From NCBI RefSeq assembly GCF_900155475.1, contig NZ_FXAM01000001.1, positions 3,792,881-3,856,880 of the forward strand: a DNA stretch of 64,000 nt, read 5' to 3'. This document shows, one piece after another, positions 53,787 through 64,000 of the stretch. The notes under the pieces are model-generated. The model searched no databases. It saw nothing but the letters and a program-made list of their open reading frames with translations, and was not told the DNA's origin. Made by a program: the position numbers and the translations under genes. Position 1 is the stretch's first letter, and every line of letters begins with the position of its first letter. This DNA comes from Methylomagnum ishizawai (GTDB lineage Bacteria > Pseudomonadota > Gammaproteobacteria > Methylococcales > Methylococcaceae).

Positions 53787-54026
53787 TCACCGCTTGAGCA
53801 AGCGCAGCACATAGATCAGCGCCACCGCCCCACAGGTGGCGACGATGATGCGCCCCACCAAGCCGCTAGCGTGCAGGCCCAGCACGCGGAACAGGAACCC
53901 CCCGATGAACGCGCCCAGCACCCCCACCGCGATATCGCCCGCCACCCCGTAGCCGCCGCCCTTCACCAGCCTACCGGCCAGCCAACCCGCGATCAGGCCC
54001 ACCAAAACCAGTGTAATCAAACCCAT
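53787..54026 (-). CDS. GlsB/YeaQ/YmgE-family membrane protein
   Basis: The 79-residue protein consists of three hydrophobic segments (GLITLVLVGLIAGWLAGRLV, GVAGDIAVGVLGAFIGGFLF, IIVATCGAVALIYVLRLL), the pattern of the transglycosylase-associated GlsB/YeaQ/YmgE family, linked to stress response. ATG 54026 is chosen because GGAGG lies 9 bases upstream. Confidence 0.85.
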   Translation of the reverse strand: MGLITLVLVGLIAGWLAGRLVKGGGYGVAGDIAVGVLGAFIGGFLFRVLGLHASGLVGRIIVATCGAVALIYVLRLLKR

Positions 54027-54170
54027 GGCATCCATCCTCCCGTGGTGTTCGCCGTGGAAAATCCGCATGCACACCGGAAACCCTTCCGTCCGCATCCGCC
54101 CCGAGCGAAGGGGTACATGCCCCGGAATGGCCCGGCTGTAGCCGGATTCTATCGGTTTTCTTCGGGCAAC

Positions 54171-54206
54171 AAAAAACCCGCGTGCCAGGAAGCACGCGGG
54201 TTTTTC
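54171..54206. terminator. Terminator beside tRNA-Ser
   Basis: AAAAAACCCGCGTGC pairs with GCACGCGGGTTTTT around a six-base loop, an unusually strong bidirectional hairpin, located after tRNA-Ser (minus strand). Confidence 0.88.
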
Positions 54207-54237
54207 GGTTTTCGGCGGGCCTTATCAGCCTTGTGAT

Positions 54238-54330
54238 TGGCGGAGAGGAAGGGATTCGAACCCTTGTGGGGAGGTTAGTCCCCCATCCGATTTCGAGTCG
54301 GCGCCGTTATGACCGCTTCGGTACCTCTCC
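54238..54330 (-). tRNA. tRNA-Ser (anticodon CGA)
   Basis: A 93-nt tRNA on the minus strand with a long variable arm, acceptor GGAGAGG paired with CCTCTCC and encoded CCA. The anticodon loop CTCGAAA puts CGA at 34-36 (reads UCG). Confidence 0.97.
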
Positions 54331-54377
54331 TTTTTGAAAGGGCTGTTATTATAAACGACTTTCCTATAAAAAGTGTG

Positions 54378-55268
54378 ATGCGTGTCATGAATTCAACAAG
54401 ACTCATGGACCGCGCCCCGGAATCCGGCCCCGCAGCCGGGCCTGTGACCAACGAAACGAAAAGCGTAGGACCGACGCAACTTGAGTCGCTCCGCAATCTT
54501 GCGCTTCTCCTTTTATTGATCCCTTTTCCGGGGGGCGATCCAAAGCCGCGCGAGCCTGTCGCCTCGCCCGAACCCGCTCCGTCCATTCCCGAGCCACAGA
54601 CCACCGGCGGCCCTGGGAACGGGCCGGAATCCTCCACACAGAGCGAGTCCGCCCCCGACCTGGACCCCGCCCTCGAAGACGCCCTGCGCCGCGATTATCA
54701 GAAACACCTGCCCCGGCTCCAGCCCTTGTTCGCGGAGGCGGGGCGGCGGCATGGCCTCGATTGGCGGCTGCTGGCGGCGGTCGGCTATCAGGAATCCAAA
54801 TGGAACCACCGGGCGGTCTCGGCGGAAGGCGTGCGCGGCCTGATGATGCTGACCGGCCCCACGGCGCGGGAACTCAACATCCGCGACCGCTTCGATCCCG
54901 CCCAGAGCATCACGGGCGGGGCCGCCTATCTCAGCCGGACCCTGACCGCCCTCCCCGCCCAAATCCCAGACCCCGACCGGGTCTGGTACGCGCTGGCGGC
55001 CTATAACCTGGGACCGGGCCATGTCGAGGACGCCCGCGTCCTGATCCAGGCCAGGGGCGGCGACCCGGACCGTTGGGACGAACTCAAGCGGGTGCTGCCC
55101 TTGCTGGCCCATCGCGCTTGGCACCGGCACACCCGCCATGGCCGGGCGCGGGGCGGCGTGGCGGTGCGCTATGTGAACAGCGTGCGCCGCTATTACGAGC
55201 TATTGGTCTGGCTGACGGACGAGGAGGAAAGCCGCAAGCCCCTGCTGGCGCGGGCGGACGGGACCTAG
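54378..55268 (+). CDS. Lytic transglycosylase (MltF/SLT-type)
   Basis: This protein of 296 residues has a hydrophobic segment (LALLLLLIPFPGG) near residue 45 that may be a signal or anchor. The SLT domain (residues about 110-260) shows the catalytic Glu in LAAVGYQESKWNHRAVS, GVRGLMMLTGPTARELNI and YALAAYNLGPGHVEDAR, as in MltF C-terminal domains. It cleaves peptidoglycan. No N-terminal solute-binding domain of MltF is present. ATG 54378 follows the tRNA; 54387 is an alternative start. Confidence 0.82.
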   Translation: MRVMNSTRLMDRAPESGPAAGPVTNETKSVGPTQLESLRNLALLLLLIPFPGGDPKPREPVASPEPAPSIPEPQTTGGPGNGPESSTQSESAPDLDPALEDALRRDYQKHLPRLQPLFAEAGRRHGLDWRLLAAVGYQESKWNHRAVSAEGVRGLMMLTGPTARELNIRDRFDPAQSITGGAAYLSRTLTALPAQIPDPDRVWYALAAYNLGPGHVEDARVLIQARGGDPDRWDELKRVLPLLAHRAWHRHTRHGRARGGVAVRYVNSVRRYYELLVWLTDEEESRKPLLARADGT

Positions 55269-55270
55269 GC

Positions 55271-55753
55271 TCAGCGCTTGGCGCGGAAGAATTCCCGGAG
55301 CATGGCCCCGCATTCATCGCCCAGCACCCCGCCCGTGGTTTCGAGGCGGTGGTTGAGGAATTCGGCTTCCGCCAGATGCAGGGCGCTTTCCACCGCGCCG
55401 CGCTTGGGGTCGGTGGCAGCGTAGACCAGCCGTTTCACCCGCGCGTGGGAGATGGCGCCCAGGCACATGACGCAGGGTTCCAGGGTGACGTAGAGGGTGG
55501 TATCGACCAGCCGGTAATTGCCGATCCTGGCGCCAGCTTCGCGCAAGGCGACGATTTCGGCGTGGGCGGTGGGATCGTGGGTGGAAATGGGGCGGTTCCA
55601 GCCTTGGGCGAGGATGGCCCCGTCCTTGACCAGCACCGCGCCCACCGGCACTTCGCCCAGCGCCCGCGCTTGTGCGGCCAGGGCCAGGGCGTGGCGCATC
55701 CAATATCCATCGTCGGAAGAGGCCGCGCCGTCCACGGCGGGCGGGAGCGGCAT
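55271..55753 (-). CDS. tadA: tRNA-specific adenosine deaminase
   Basis: The 160-residue protein converts the wobble adenosine of tRNA-Arg(ACG) to inosine. The zinc site is complete: THDPTAHAEIVAL (His-Ala-Glu) and TLEPCVMCLGAISHARV (Pro-Cys-x-x-Cys). YWMRHALALAAQA is the family N-terminus. The start overlaps the guaA stop (TGATG at 55755-55751); an ATG nine bases upstream is an alternative. It is probably co-transcribed with guaA. Confidence 0.93.
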   Translation of the reverse strand: MPLPPAVDGAASSDDGYWMRHALALAAQARALGEVPVGAVLVKDGAILAQGWNRPISTHDPTAHAEIVALREAGARIGNYRLVDTTLYVTLEPCVMCLGAISHARVKRLVYAATDPKRGAVESALHLAEAEFLNHRLETTGGVLGDECGAMLREFFRAKR

Positions 55754-57327
55754 CACTCCCATTCGATGGTGGCGGGCGGCTTGCCGGAAATATCGTAGGT
55801 CACGCGGGAAATCCCCGGCACCTCGTTGATGATCCGGCGCGACACCCGGTCGAGGAAGTCATACGGCAAATGCGCCCAATGCGCCGTCATGAAATCGATG
55901 GTCTCGACCGCCCTGAGCGCCACCACATAATCGTAGCGGCGGCCATCGCCCATTACGCCCACCGATTTCACCGGCAGGAACACCGCGAACGCCTGACTGG
56001 TTTTTTCGTACAGCCCGTGCCGGTAGAGTTCCTCGATGAAGATGGCGTCGGCCCGGCGCAGCAAATCGGCGTATTCCTTCTTCACCTCGCCCAGAATGCG
56101 GACCCCAAGGCCGGGACCGGGGAAGGGATGGCGGTGGATCATCTCGGAAGGCAGGCCGAGTTCCAGGCCGATCTGCCGCACCTCGTCCTTGAACAACTCG
56201 CGCAGGGGTTCCACCAATTTCAGCTTCATATGCGCGGGCAAACCGCCGACATTGTGATGCGACTTGATGACGTGGGCCTTGCCGGTCTTGGAACCCGCCG
56301 ATTCGATCACGTCCGGGTAGATGGTGCCCTGGGCCAGCCAACGGGCGTCGGTGAGCTTGGCCGCTTCCTCGTCGAAAATCTCCACGAACACCCGCCCGAT
56401 GATCTTGCGCTTTTGCTCGGGATCGGCGACGCCCGCCAGTTCAGACAGAAACCGCTGTTCCGCATCGACCCGGATCACCTGGACGCCCATGTGCTTGGCG
56501 AAGGTCGCCATCACCTGATCGCCCTCGCCCAGCCGCAGCAGCCCGGTATCCACGAACACGCAGGTCAGCCGCTCGCCGATGGCTTGGTGCAACAGGGCCG
56601 CGACCACGCTGGAATCCACCCCGCCCGACAAACCCAAAATCACTTGTTCGTCGCCCAGCTTGGCGCGGAGGTTGGCAAGGCTGTCCTCGATGATGTTGCG
56701 GGCGGTCCACAGGGCGTCGCAGCCGCAAATCTCTTTCAGGAAGCGTTCCAGGATGCGCCCGCCCTGGCGGGTGTGGGTGACTTCGGGATGGAATTGCAGG
56801 GCGTAGAAGCGCCTATCTTCGTCGGCCATGCCGGCGATGGGGGCGCTGTCGGTGGAGGCGATCAGCTTGAAGCCGGGCGGCAATTCGGTCACTTGGTCGC
56901 CGTGGCTCATCCAGACATCCAAAAGGCCGAAGCCTTCCGGGCTGGCGTGGTCCTCGATATCGCGCAGCAAGCGGGAATGGCCCCGCGCCCGCACCTGGGC
57001 ATAGCCGAATTCGCTATGGGTACACGCTTCGACCTTGCCGCCCAATTGCGCGGCCATCGTTTGCATCCCGTAGCAAATGCCCAGCACCGGCACGCCCAGC
57101 GCGAATACCCGCTCCGGTGCCCGTGGGGTATCGGCCTCGGTGACGGTTTCGGGACCGCCCGAAAGGATCACGCCCTTGGGCGCGTAGTCCTGGATATATT
57201 GCTCGTCGCAATCGTAGGGATGGATTTCGCAATAGACGCCGATCTCGCGCACGCGGCGGGCGATCAACTGGGTGTATTGGGAACCGAAATCGAGGATGAG
57301 GATTTTGTGGGAATGGATGTTTTGCAT
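55753..57327 (-). CDS. guaA: GMP synthase (glutamine-hydrolysing)
   Basis: The 524-residue protein has a class I glutamine amidotransferase domain ([21 protein letters not shown] with the catalytic Cys near residue 85; FHPEVTHT) and an ATP-pyrophosphatase domain ([16 protein letters not shown] near residue 230) with the C-terminal dimerisation domain. It makes GMP from XMP. The gene lies downstream of guaB but is separated from it by two foreign-looking genes. Confidence 0.97.
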   Translation of the reverse strand: MQNIHSHKILILDFGSQYTQLIARRVREIGVYCEIHPYDCDEQYIQDYAPKGVILSGGPETVTEADTPRAPERVFALGVPVLGICYGMQTMAAQLGGKVEACTHSEFGYAQVRARGHSRLLRDIEDHASPEGFGLLDVWMSHGDQVTELPPGFKLIASTDSAPIAGMADEDRRFYALQFHPEVTHTRQGGRILERFLKEICGCDALWTARNIIEDSLANLRAKLGDEQVILGLSGGVDSSVVAALLHQAIGERLTCVFVDTGLLRLGEGDQVMATFAKHMGVQVIRVDAEQRFLSELAGVADPEQKRKIIGRVFVEIFDEEAAKLTDARWLAQGTIYPDVIESAGSKTGKAHVIKSHHNVGGLPAHMKLKLVEPLRELFKDEVRQIGLELGLPSEMIHRHPFPGPGLGVRILGEVKKEYADLLRRADAIFIEELYRHGLYEKTSQAFAVFLPVKSVGVMGDGRRYDYVVALRAVETIDFMTAHWAHLPYDFLDRVSRRIINEVPGISRVTYDISGKPPATIEWE

Positions 57328-57357
57328 GGGATAACTTTATTAGGACTAAAAAATAAT

Positions 57358-57918
57358 TTAAGGCGAAAAATGCAAAAAAAAGTTATATGCCATACAAGTT
57401 CCTGCCATAAATATTAGATAGGAAATTAATCCTAACGAGATTGCTAGTTTGTTTAGAATTAAACCAACTTTTCGATGCGCGCTATAAAATTTTAGCTCGC
57501 TGAGATAGACCGCACCAGTCGCTAAAGCAGCGATGAATATACCGAAAACAAAAGTGGTCAAACTATTCGCCAGCAAAGGTATTTTTATGGATACTTTCTC
57601 TGATGTGGAAAGATGCCCAATGAAGGTAAGCAAAGCTACAGTGGCACCACCGTTCATGAGGAACGCTGTTCTTAATGAAGCCTGCCCAGAATTGATTACG
57701 GATTTAAATAATTCTATACGCTCAGAATAGGCAAATTTATGCTCCTCGACCCATTTTTGCAGATTCGCTTTCTGAAGTTCTATATCCGCATCGGCACTAC
57801 TCTCTATGTATTCCGCAAGATATATGATCAAATTATCTGTACCAATAGATTCAATGCCATCGTTTTTTAAAACTTCGATCTGCTGCTTTAATTTTTGTGC
57901 GAACTCTTTCGCGTTCAT
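57358..57918 (-). CDS. Hypothetical membrane protein, AT-rich
   Basis: A 186-residue protein with an N-terminal helical region (MNAKEFAQKLKQQIEVLK, FAYSERIELFKSVINSG) and four hydrophobic segments (TAFLMNGGATVALLTFIGHL, LTTFVFGIFIAALATGAVYL, ISLGLISYLIFMAGTCMAY among them). I recognise no family. The base composition is much richer in A+T than the flanking guaA and guaB, so recent transfer is likely. It occupies the guaB-guaA gap. Confidence 0.65.
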   Translation of the reverse strand: MNAKEFAQKLKQQIEVLKNDGIESIGTDNLIIYLAEYIESSADADIELQKANLQKWVEEHKFAYSERIELFKSVINSGQASLRTAFLMNGGATVALLTFIGHLSTSEKVSIKIPLLANSLTTFVFGIFIAALATGAVYLSELKFYSAHRKVGLILNKLAISLGLISYLIFMAGTCMAYNFFLHFSP

Positions 57919-57950
57919 TTGTTTTGCCGAAATACTTTTTGATTTTATAT

Positions 57951-58424
57951 TTAAAGGCTTTTCAGCATTGCAGATATCAACCGGCTCCCGGATAGCCTTT
58001 CATTCCCCGGCCCGAAAAAGGCGATATGCCCATCGGTATCGACCACCCAAACCTCCAGCGCCCCGACCCCGAAATACAGCGGCATCTTATCCAGCATTTC
58101 CTGCCAGCTATTCGAGGGCGACATCACTTCGACGCAGATTTCGGGGGCTTCGGTGACATAGCCGGGTAGTCCGCAATGGCGGTGATGATAGTCCGGGCTG
58201 GCGAGAACCATATCCGGCGCTTTCACGCCGTCGGCGGTGTGGATACCGAGTTCGGTCCCGCTTTCCCACTCGGGCGCGATCCTCGCCAAAGCCCGGATGA
58301 GCCGGGCCACATGGTTGCTATGTCCATAATTCACCGGCGTCATGATGATCTGTCCCCTCGCGTTGGTTTCCCAGGGAAACGGCAAATCCAGCTTTTCGAT
58401 AGCCTTGAGCAGGTCGGCATCCAT
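57951..58424 (-). CDS. Uma2-family (DUF820) putative endonuclease
   Basis: The 157-residue protein has the Uma2 pattern (WETNARGQIIMTPVNYGHSN, KAPDMVLASPDY, ICVEVMSPSNSWQEMLDK; the acidic P-D and E-V pairs mark the nuclease core). ATG 58424 (MDADLLKAIE) is preferred over 58457. It is the second Uma2 protein here and, with the AT-rich gene, separates guaB from guaA. Confidence 0.85.
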   Translation of the reverse strand: MDADLLKAIEKLDLPFPWETNARGQIIMTPVNYGHSNHVARLIRALARIAPEWESGTELGIHTADGVKAPDMVLASPDYHHRHCGLPGYVTEAPEICVEVMSPSNSWQEMLDKMPLYFGVGALEVWVVDTDGHIAFFGPGNERLSGSRLISAMLKSL

Positions 58425-58453
58425 AACGGCGAACCTCCGCGAAGGGGATGGAT

Positions 58454-59992
<1,539 letters not shown>

Positions 59993-60032
59993 TCAATGGT
60001 GGAGTGCGACATGATGCCCTTCCCCGCTCGGT

Positions 60033-60623
60033 TCAATTCCGATAAACCCGGAAATCGGCCTGGCAACCGCGCTCCACCCAGATACCCCAGTTATCGTTGC
60101 CCCAGTTATCCTTGTATTTGCAGGGCTTGCCGGAAAGGCGCTGGGCGACCTCGACCCGGCCGATCTTGAACGGGCTGTTGCAGCGCTTCCAACCGCCGTT
60201 GATGCTCTCGCAGCGGATGGTTACGACATTTTTATTGTTATTGCCACCGCCATTCCACGGCCAGTTGCCGCCTCCATTCCCATTACCGCCGCCCTGGGCA
60301 TAGACCCGGAACCGCGCCCGGCATCCTTGATCGACCCAAACCCGGTCGTTGTTATAGCCCCAGGTCCGCCCGAAATCGCAGGGCGATTTGGACAGGCGCT
60401 GCTCGATCTTGACCTGGGCTATCGGGAAACCCGCCCGGCAGGCACGGTTGCCGCCATCGTTGCTTTCGCAAGTGAGCGTTTGCGAAACATTGTTGGACCC
60501 GCCGTTGTTGGGCCATCCCCCCTGGTTCGGCCAATAGCCACGGTTGCCGCCGCAACCGGCGATGGAGAAGGCGAGCGTGGTGGTGACGAACGCGGCACAG
60601 AAAGCCCGTGCTTTGAAGATCAT
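60033..60623 (-). CDS. DUF3011-type lipoprotein, two repeats
   Basis: The 196-residue protein has a lipobox (AFSIAGCGGNRG; Cys at about residue 24). Two DUF3011-like repeats follow, each with Cys pairs: TLTCESNDGGNRACRAGF to WVDQGCRARFRVY, and TIRCESINGGWKRCNSPF to WVERGCQADFRVY. Gly/Asn-rich linkers separate them (YWPNQGGWPNNGGSNN, GGGNGNGGGNWPWNGGG). The protein is probably outer-membrane or periplasmic. Function is unknown. Confidence 0.8.
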   Translation of the reverse strand: MIFKARAFCAAFVTTTLAFSIAGCGGNRGYWPNQGGWPNNGGSNNVSQTLTCESNDGGNRACRAGFPIAQVKIEQRLSKSPCDFGRTWGYNNDRVWVDQGCRARFRVYAQGGGNGNGGGNWPWNGGGNNNKNVVTIRCESINGGWKRCNSPFKIGRVEVAQRLSGKPCKYKDNWGNDNWGIWVERGCQADFRVYRN

Positions 60624-60761
60624 GGGATTTACCTCGGCTGGACTGGACGGATCGGGTATCCAGCCAGGATAGCACGCCCAGGAAAACCCGGATTTCGCCA
60701 CCCCGGTGGGCGATACGCCGGGCGGCGGGAACCCTCCCGCGCTCCGGCGCAAAAAGCCCGC

Positions 60762-61721
60762 TCAGGGGGTTCCGGCGGCGGACTGGGCCTCGATCAAACG
60801 GCCCTGCCCGGCGCGGTCCAAGATTTCCCGGAACACCGCCGAGCGCCGGGCCAGGGCGGTTTCCTGCTCGGGGGTGACGCCCTGTTCCGCCAGCGGGAAG
60901 AACACGCCCAACAGGGCCGCCTCGGCGATAGGCTCGAAGAACGCCGCCTTCAAGGCCCAGGAAAACACCGCCGCGAACACATAAATCCAAACCCCGAGCG
61001 GCACCGGGAACCCTTCGGTCAGCATTTGGAAACCCACCGCCAGCAGCGGGAAGGCGGCGGCGAAGCCCAGCCACTCGAACAGGGTGGCATAGGTCCGGTA
61101 TCGCAGCAGGGAGCCGAAATGGCGGTCGTGGACGGCCAGGGCGGTGGCGGCGGTGCGCCAGGGATTGCCGTGGCCGGAATGGAAATGCCCGGCCAGGAGG
61201 GTTTGATGATCAAGCGCGGCGAAGCGGCCCAGCGCGATGCGGGCGTATTTGCCCACCTGCGGATGGTCCAGCAGCGGCGCGAGCCAGGCGGGCGGGGCCG
61301 GAATATCGGCCAAAGCGCGGCGGATATGCCGGTCGAGGTCGAACAAGCCGGAAGTGCTGGGAAAGCTGGCATGAACCTGCTGCTTGGCGTAATCGAGCTG
61401 GGCCTTGCCGCCGGGAATGGGTTTGCCCAGGGCTTGTTCGGCCAGCAACAGCAATTGCGGCACCTTGATATAGTGCAGCCAGTAAGGGCGCAGCTTGTAC
61501 ATCAAGCAGGCAAAGGCCGCAAAACCCAGCACTGCGCCGAAGGGGGCCATGGAATTGGGGTTCTTGCCCCAAGCATCGGCGGCGATGGCGATTCCGGCAC
61601 CCGAGAGCGTGGCGAACAGATAGCCCAGGCCGGTGCCCAGGCAAATCGAGAACCGGTACAGCGCGAAGGGCATCGATTGCTCGATGTTGCGCGTGCCGGC
61701 CAGGAGGCTGAAATGGGACAT
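60762..61721 (-). CDS. Hypothetical membrane protein
   Basis: This 319-residue protein has at least four hydrophobic segments (CLGTGLGYLFATLSGAGIAIA, MAPFGAVLGFAAFACLMYKL, LFEWLGFAAAFPLLAVGFQML, VWIYVFAAVFSWALKAAFF; each cut at its core). The middle third (residues about 95-215) is soluble. I recognise no family or catalytic motif. It stands alone before the pnp gene. Confidence 0.6.
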   Translation of the reverse strand: MSHFSLLAGTRNIEQSMPFALYRFSICLGTGLGYLFATLSGAGIAIAADAWGKNPNSMAPFGAVLGFAAFACLMYKLRPYWLHYIKVPQLLLLAEQALGKPIPGGKAQLDYAKQQVHASFPSTSGLFDLDRHIRRALADIPAPPAWLAPLLDHPQVGKYARIALGRFAALDHQTLLAGHFHSGHGNPWRTAATALAVHDRHFGSLLRYRTYATLFEWLGFAAAFPLLAVGFQMLTEGFPVPLGVWIYVFAAVFSWALKAAFFEPIAEAALLGVFFPLAEQGVTPEQETALARRSAVFREILDRAGQGRLIEAQSAAGTP

Positions 61722-61888
61722 GGGGATTCCTCTGGTTGGGATGGAGTTGGAGGCGCTATTTTAAAGCGGGGCGGGAGGGAATGCCGCGACCGTAGGCCCG
61801 CCCGCGAGTTGGGCAGGGCGCGGTAAAACCCATCACCATGGATATCCTCCCGCAACGATAGGTTTCGCGGCCCCATACCGTCGGCCAA

Positions 61889-61916
61889 TAAAAAGCCCCG
61901 CCAAGCGGGGCTTTCA
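61889..61916 (-). terminator. Terminator after pnp
   Basis: AAAGCCCCG pairs with CGGGGCTTT around CCAAG, with an A-tract on the plus strand, i.e. a T-tract in the direction of pnp. It lies about 48 bases after the pnp stop. Confidence 0.85.
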
Positions 61917-61963
61917 AAGGAGATGCCGGGCGGAACCCGCAGGTTCCGCGGTCGGGAACCGGC

Positions 61964-64000
61964 TTATTTCTCGACGGCCTTCATGCTCAAGCGCACCCGG
62001 CCTTGGCGGTCGATTTCCAGCACTTTGACGCGGACCACATCGCCTTCGGACAACTTGTCGCTGACCTTCTCGACATGTTCGTCGGAGATTTGCGAAATGT
62101 GGACCAGGCCGTCCTTGCCGGGCAGGATGGTCACGAACGCGCCGAAGTCCATCAGGCGGACCACCTTGCCTTCGTAGATTTTGCCGACCTCGACCTCGGC
62201 GGTGATGGCCTCGATCCGGCGGCGGGCTTCGTCACCGGCCTCGCGGTCCACAGAGGCGATTTTCACGATGCCGTCATCGGTGATATCGATGCTGGCCCCG
62301 GTTTCCTCGGTGATGGCGCGGATGGTGGCCCCGCCCTTGCCGATGACATCGCGGATTTTGCTGGGGTCGATGGTCATGCTCATGATGCGCGGCGCGTAAT
62401 CGGACATTTCCTTGCGCGGCGTGGCCAGGACTTGGTTCATCTTGCCCAGGATATGCAGACGCCCGGCCTTGGCCTGATCCAGCGCCTTGCTCATGATCTC
62501 GGCGGTGATGCCGTCGATCTTGATATCCATCTGCAAGGCGGTCACGCCGTCGCGGGTGCCCGCGACCTTGAAATCCATATCGCCCAGATGGTCCTCGTCG
62601 CCCATGATATCGGACAGCACCGCGAAGCGGTCGCCCTCCTTGATCAAGCCCATGGCGATACCCGCCACCGGGGCTTCGATGGGCACACCGGCGTCCATCA
62701 GCGCCAAGCTGGTGCCGCACACGGAAGCCATGGAACTGGAGCCATTGGACTCGGTGATTTCCGACACCACGCGGATGACGTAGGGGAAGCTATCCGGGTC
62801 CGGCATCACCGCCTGCACGCCGCGCTTGGCCAGACGGCCATGGCCGATCTCGCGGCGCTTGGGGGAGCCGATGTTGCCGGTCTCGCCCACGCAATAGGGC
62901 GGGAAGTTGTAATGCAACATGAAGGGGTCTTTGTATTCGCCCTCGATGGCGTCGATCACCTGGGCATCGCGGCCCGTACCCAGGGTGGCAACCACCAAGG
63001 CCTGGGTTTCGCCACGGGTGAACAAGGCGGAACCATGGGTGCGCGGCAGGACGCCGGTGCGGATGGTGATGGGGCGGACGGTAACGAGGTCGCGGCCATC
63101 GATACGCTGGGCCTCGTCGAGGATACGGGCACGCACGGTGTCGTATTCCAGCCTCTCGAACACACCGCGCACGGCGGTGGTGGAATAGCGGCCTTCGGCG
63201 GTCAGCGCCTCGATCACGGCTTTACGGGCTTCCTTCACGGTCTGGCCACGGAGCTGCTTGTCGGCGATGCGGTAGGCGGCATCGACGGCGGCACCGGCCT
63301 GGGCCTTGACGGCCTCCTCCAGGGCGGTATCCGGGACCGGCGGCGTCCAATTCCAAGACTTCACGCCGACCATTTCGGCCAGTTCCAAAATCGCATCGAT
63401 GGCGACCTGCATCTGCTCATGGCCGAAGATGACCGCGCCCAACATCACCTCTTCGGGCAACATGGCGGCTTCGGATTCGACCATCAGCACGGCCTTGGAG
63501 GTACCGGCCACCACCAAATCCAACATGGAATCGTCCAGGTCGGACGCCAGCGGATTCAGCACATATTGGTCGTCGATATAGGCCACACGGGCCGCAGCTA
63601 TCGGACCTTGGAACGGCATTCCGGACAAGGTCAGCGCCGCCGACGCGCCCAGCATGGACGGCACATCGGGATCGATCTCGGGATTGAGGGAAAGGACGGT
63701 GGCGACCACCTGCACTTCGTGGGTGAATCCGTCCGGGAAAAGCGGGCGTATCGGACGGTCGATCAACCGGGCGGTGAGCGTTTCCTTCTCGGTGGGGCGT
63801 CCTTCGCGCTTGAAAAACCCGCCGGGAATCCGCCCCGCGGCATAAGCCTTCTCCTGATAATTCACCGTCAGGGGGAAAAAATCGGTTTCGGGAGAAGCTT
63901 CCTTCTTGCCCACCACGGTCACGAGGACCACCGTTCCCTCCATATCGACCATAACCGCGGCGTCGGCTTGACGCGCGATTTCGCCGGTCTCGAAGGTCAC
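61964..64000 (-). CDS. pnp: Polyribonucleotide nucleotidyltransferase (5' end outside window)
   Basis: At least 678 residues of PNPase are present; the first about 15 residues, including the start, are beyond the window end. Two RNase PH domains are visible ([19 protein letters not shown] near the second). The KH domain ([17 protein letters not shown]) and the S1 domain ([20 protein letters not shown]) follow, and the C-terminus ends with [11 protein letters not shown]. The enzyme degrades RNA processively in the 3'-5' direction using phosphate and is part of the degradosome. Confidence 0.97.
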   Translation of the reverse strand: MTFETGEIARQADAAVMVDMEGTVVLVTVVGKKEASPETDFFPLTVNYQEKAYAAGRIPGGFFKREGRPTEKETLTARLIDRPIRPLFPDGFTHEVQVVATVLSLNPEIDPDVPSMLGASAALTLSGMPFQGPIAAARVAYIDDQYVLNPLASDLDDSMLDLVVAGTSKAVLMVESEAAMLPEEVMLGAVIFGHEQMQVAIDAILELAEMVGVKSWNWTPPVPDTALEEAVKAQAGAAVDAAYRIADKQLRGQTVKEARKAVIEALTAEGRYSTTAVRGVFERLEYDTVRARILDEAQRIDGRDLVTVRPITIRTGVLPRTHGSALFTRGETQALVVATLGTGRDAQVIDAIEGEYKDPFMLHYNFPPYCVGETGNIGSPKRREIGHGRLAKRGVQAVMPDPDSFPYVIRVVSEITESNGSSSMASVCGTSLALMDAGVPIEAPVAGIAMGLIKEGDRFAVLSDIMGDEDHLGDMDFKVAGTRDGVTALQMDIKIDGITAEIMSKALDQAKAGRLHILGKMNQVLATPRKEMSDYAPRIMSMTIDPSKIRDVIGKGGATIRAITEETGASIDITDDGIVKIASVDREAGDEARRRIEAITAEVEVGKIYEGKVVRLMDFGAFVTILPGKDGLVHISQISDEHVEKVSDKLSEGDVVRVKVLEIDRQGRVRLSMKAVEK

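Overview
The window comes from a high-GC gammaproteobacterium. The housekeeping genes (rho, trxA, cysDN, guaBA, tadA, pnp, a comEC gene) are gammaproteobacterial in type. Gene content and codon usage would suit a type I methanotroph such as Methylococcaceae, but no methane-oxidation gene lies here, so that placement is inference.

Layout. 1-2368 is chromosomal: a winged-helix/ATPase regulator cut by the window edge, a PfkB-type sugar kinase and tRNA-Pro(GGG). 2694-8973 holds a first type I restriction-modification (R-M) operon, hsdR-hsdM-hsdS. A GxxExxY-family gene bracketed by two identical 73-bp repeats sits between hsdR and hsdM, and a diverged in-frame copy of that repeat lies inside hsdS. 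A hypothetical gene and the original rho terminator follow.

10027-32629 is a 22.6-kb genomic island integrated into the 3' end of rho. A 15-bp core repeat marks both ends, a P4-like tyrosine integrase sits at the left end, and the right end rebuilds the last codon and stop of rho. The left half carries an IS4-type element, a helix-turn-helix protein, a KilA-N protein, a PriCT/DUF927 primase-helicase, several small paralogous genes, five exactly 111-bp copies of a GGTTCCCT-rich module, and a serine recombinase behind inverted TGTTAGAAA repeats. The right half is a defence module: hsdM, a MazF-type toxin-antitoxin pair inserted with a duplicated hsdM tail, hsdS, a PIN toxin and small partner, an unknown protein, and an EcoR124-type hsdR.

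32609-42713 is again chromosomal: rho, trxA, an HD-GYP protein, a DUF2062 protein, comEC, a HEAT-like repeat protein, and cysN-cysD with a degenerate APS-kinase domain on CysN. 43.1-48.6 kb is an insertion-sequence graveyard (IS66, IS982, IS3, IS5 and others) with a 166-bp MITE and, next to tRNA-Arg(CCT), the stub of a biotin carboxylase gene. 48.6-54 kb carries a truncated RND outer-membrane factor, a two-domain multicopper oxidase with small neighbours, a Uma2 protein, an HMA-like membrane protein, a second MITE copy and a J-domain protein. The last part has tRNA-Ser(CGA), a lytic transglycosylase, tadA-guaA, two foreign-looking genes, guaB, a DUF3011 lipoprotein, a membrane protein and pnp (cut by the window end).

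The most notable observations are the rho-targeted island with its reconstructed ends, the toxin-antitoxin cassette spliced into the hsdM-hsdS junction, and three families of short repeats (73-bp, 111-bp and the 166-bp MITE), two of which sit in frame inside genes.
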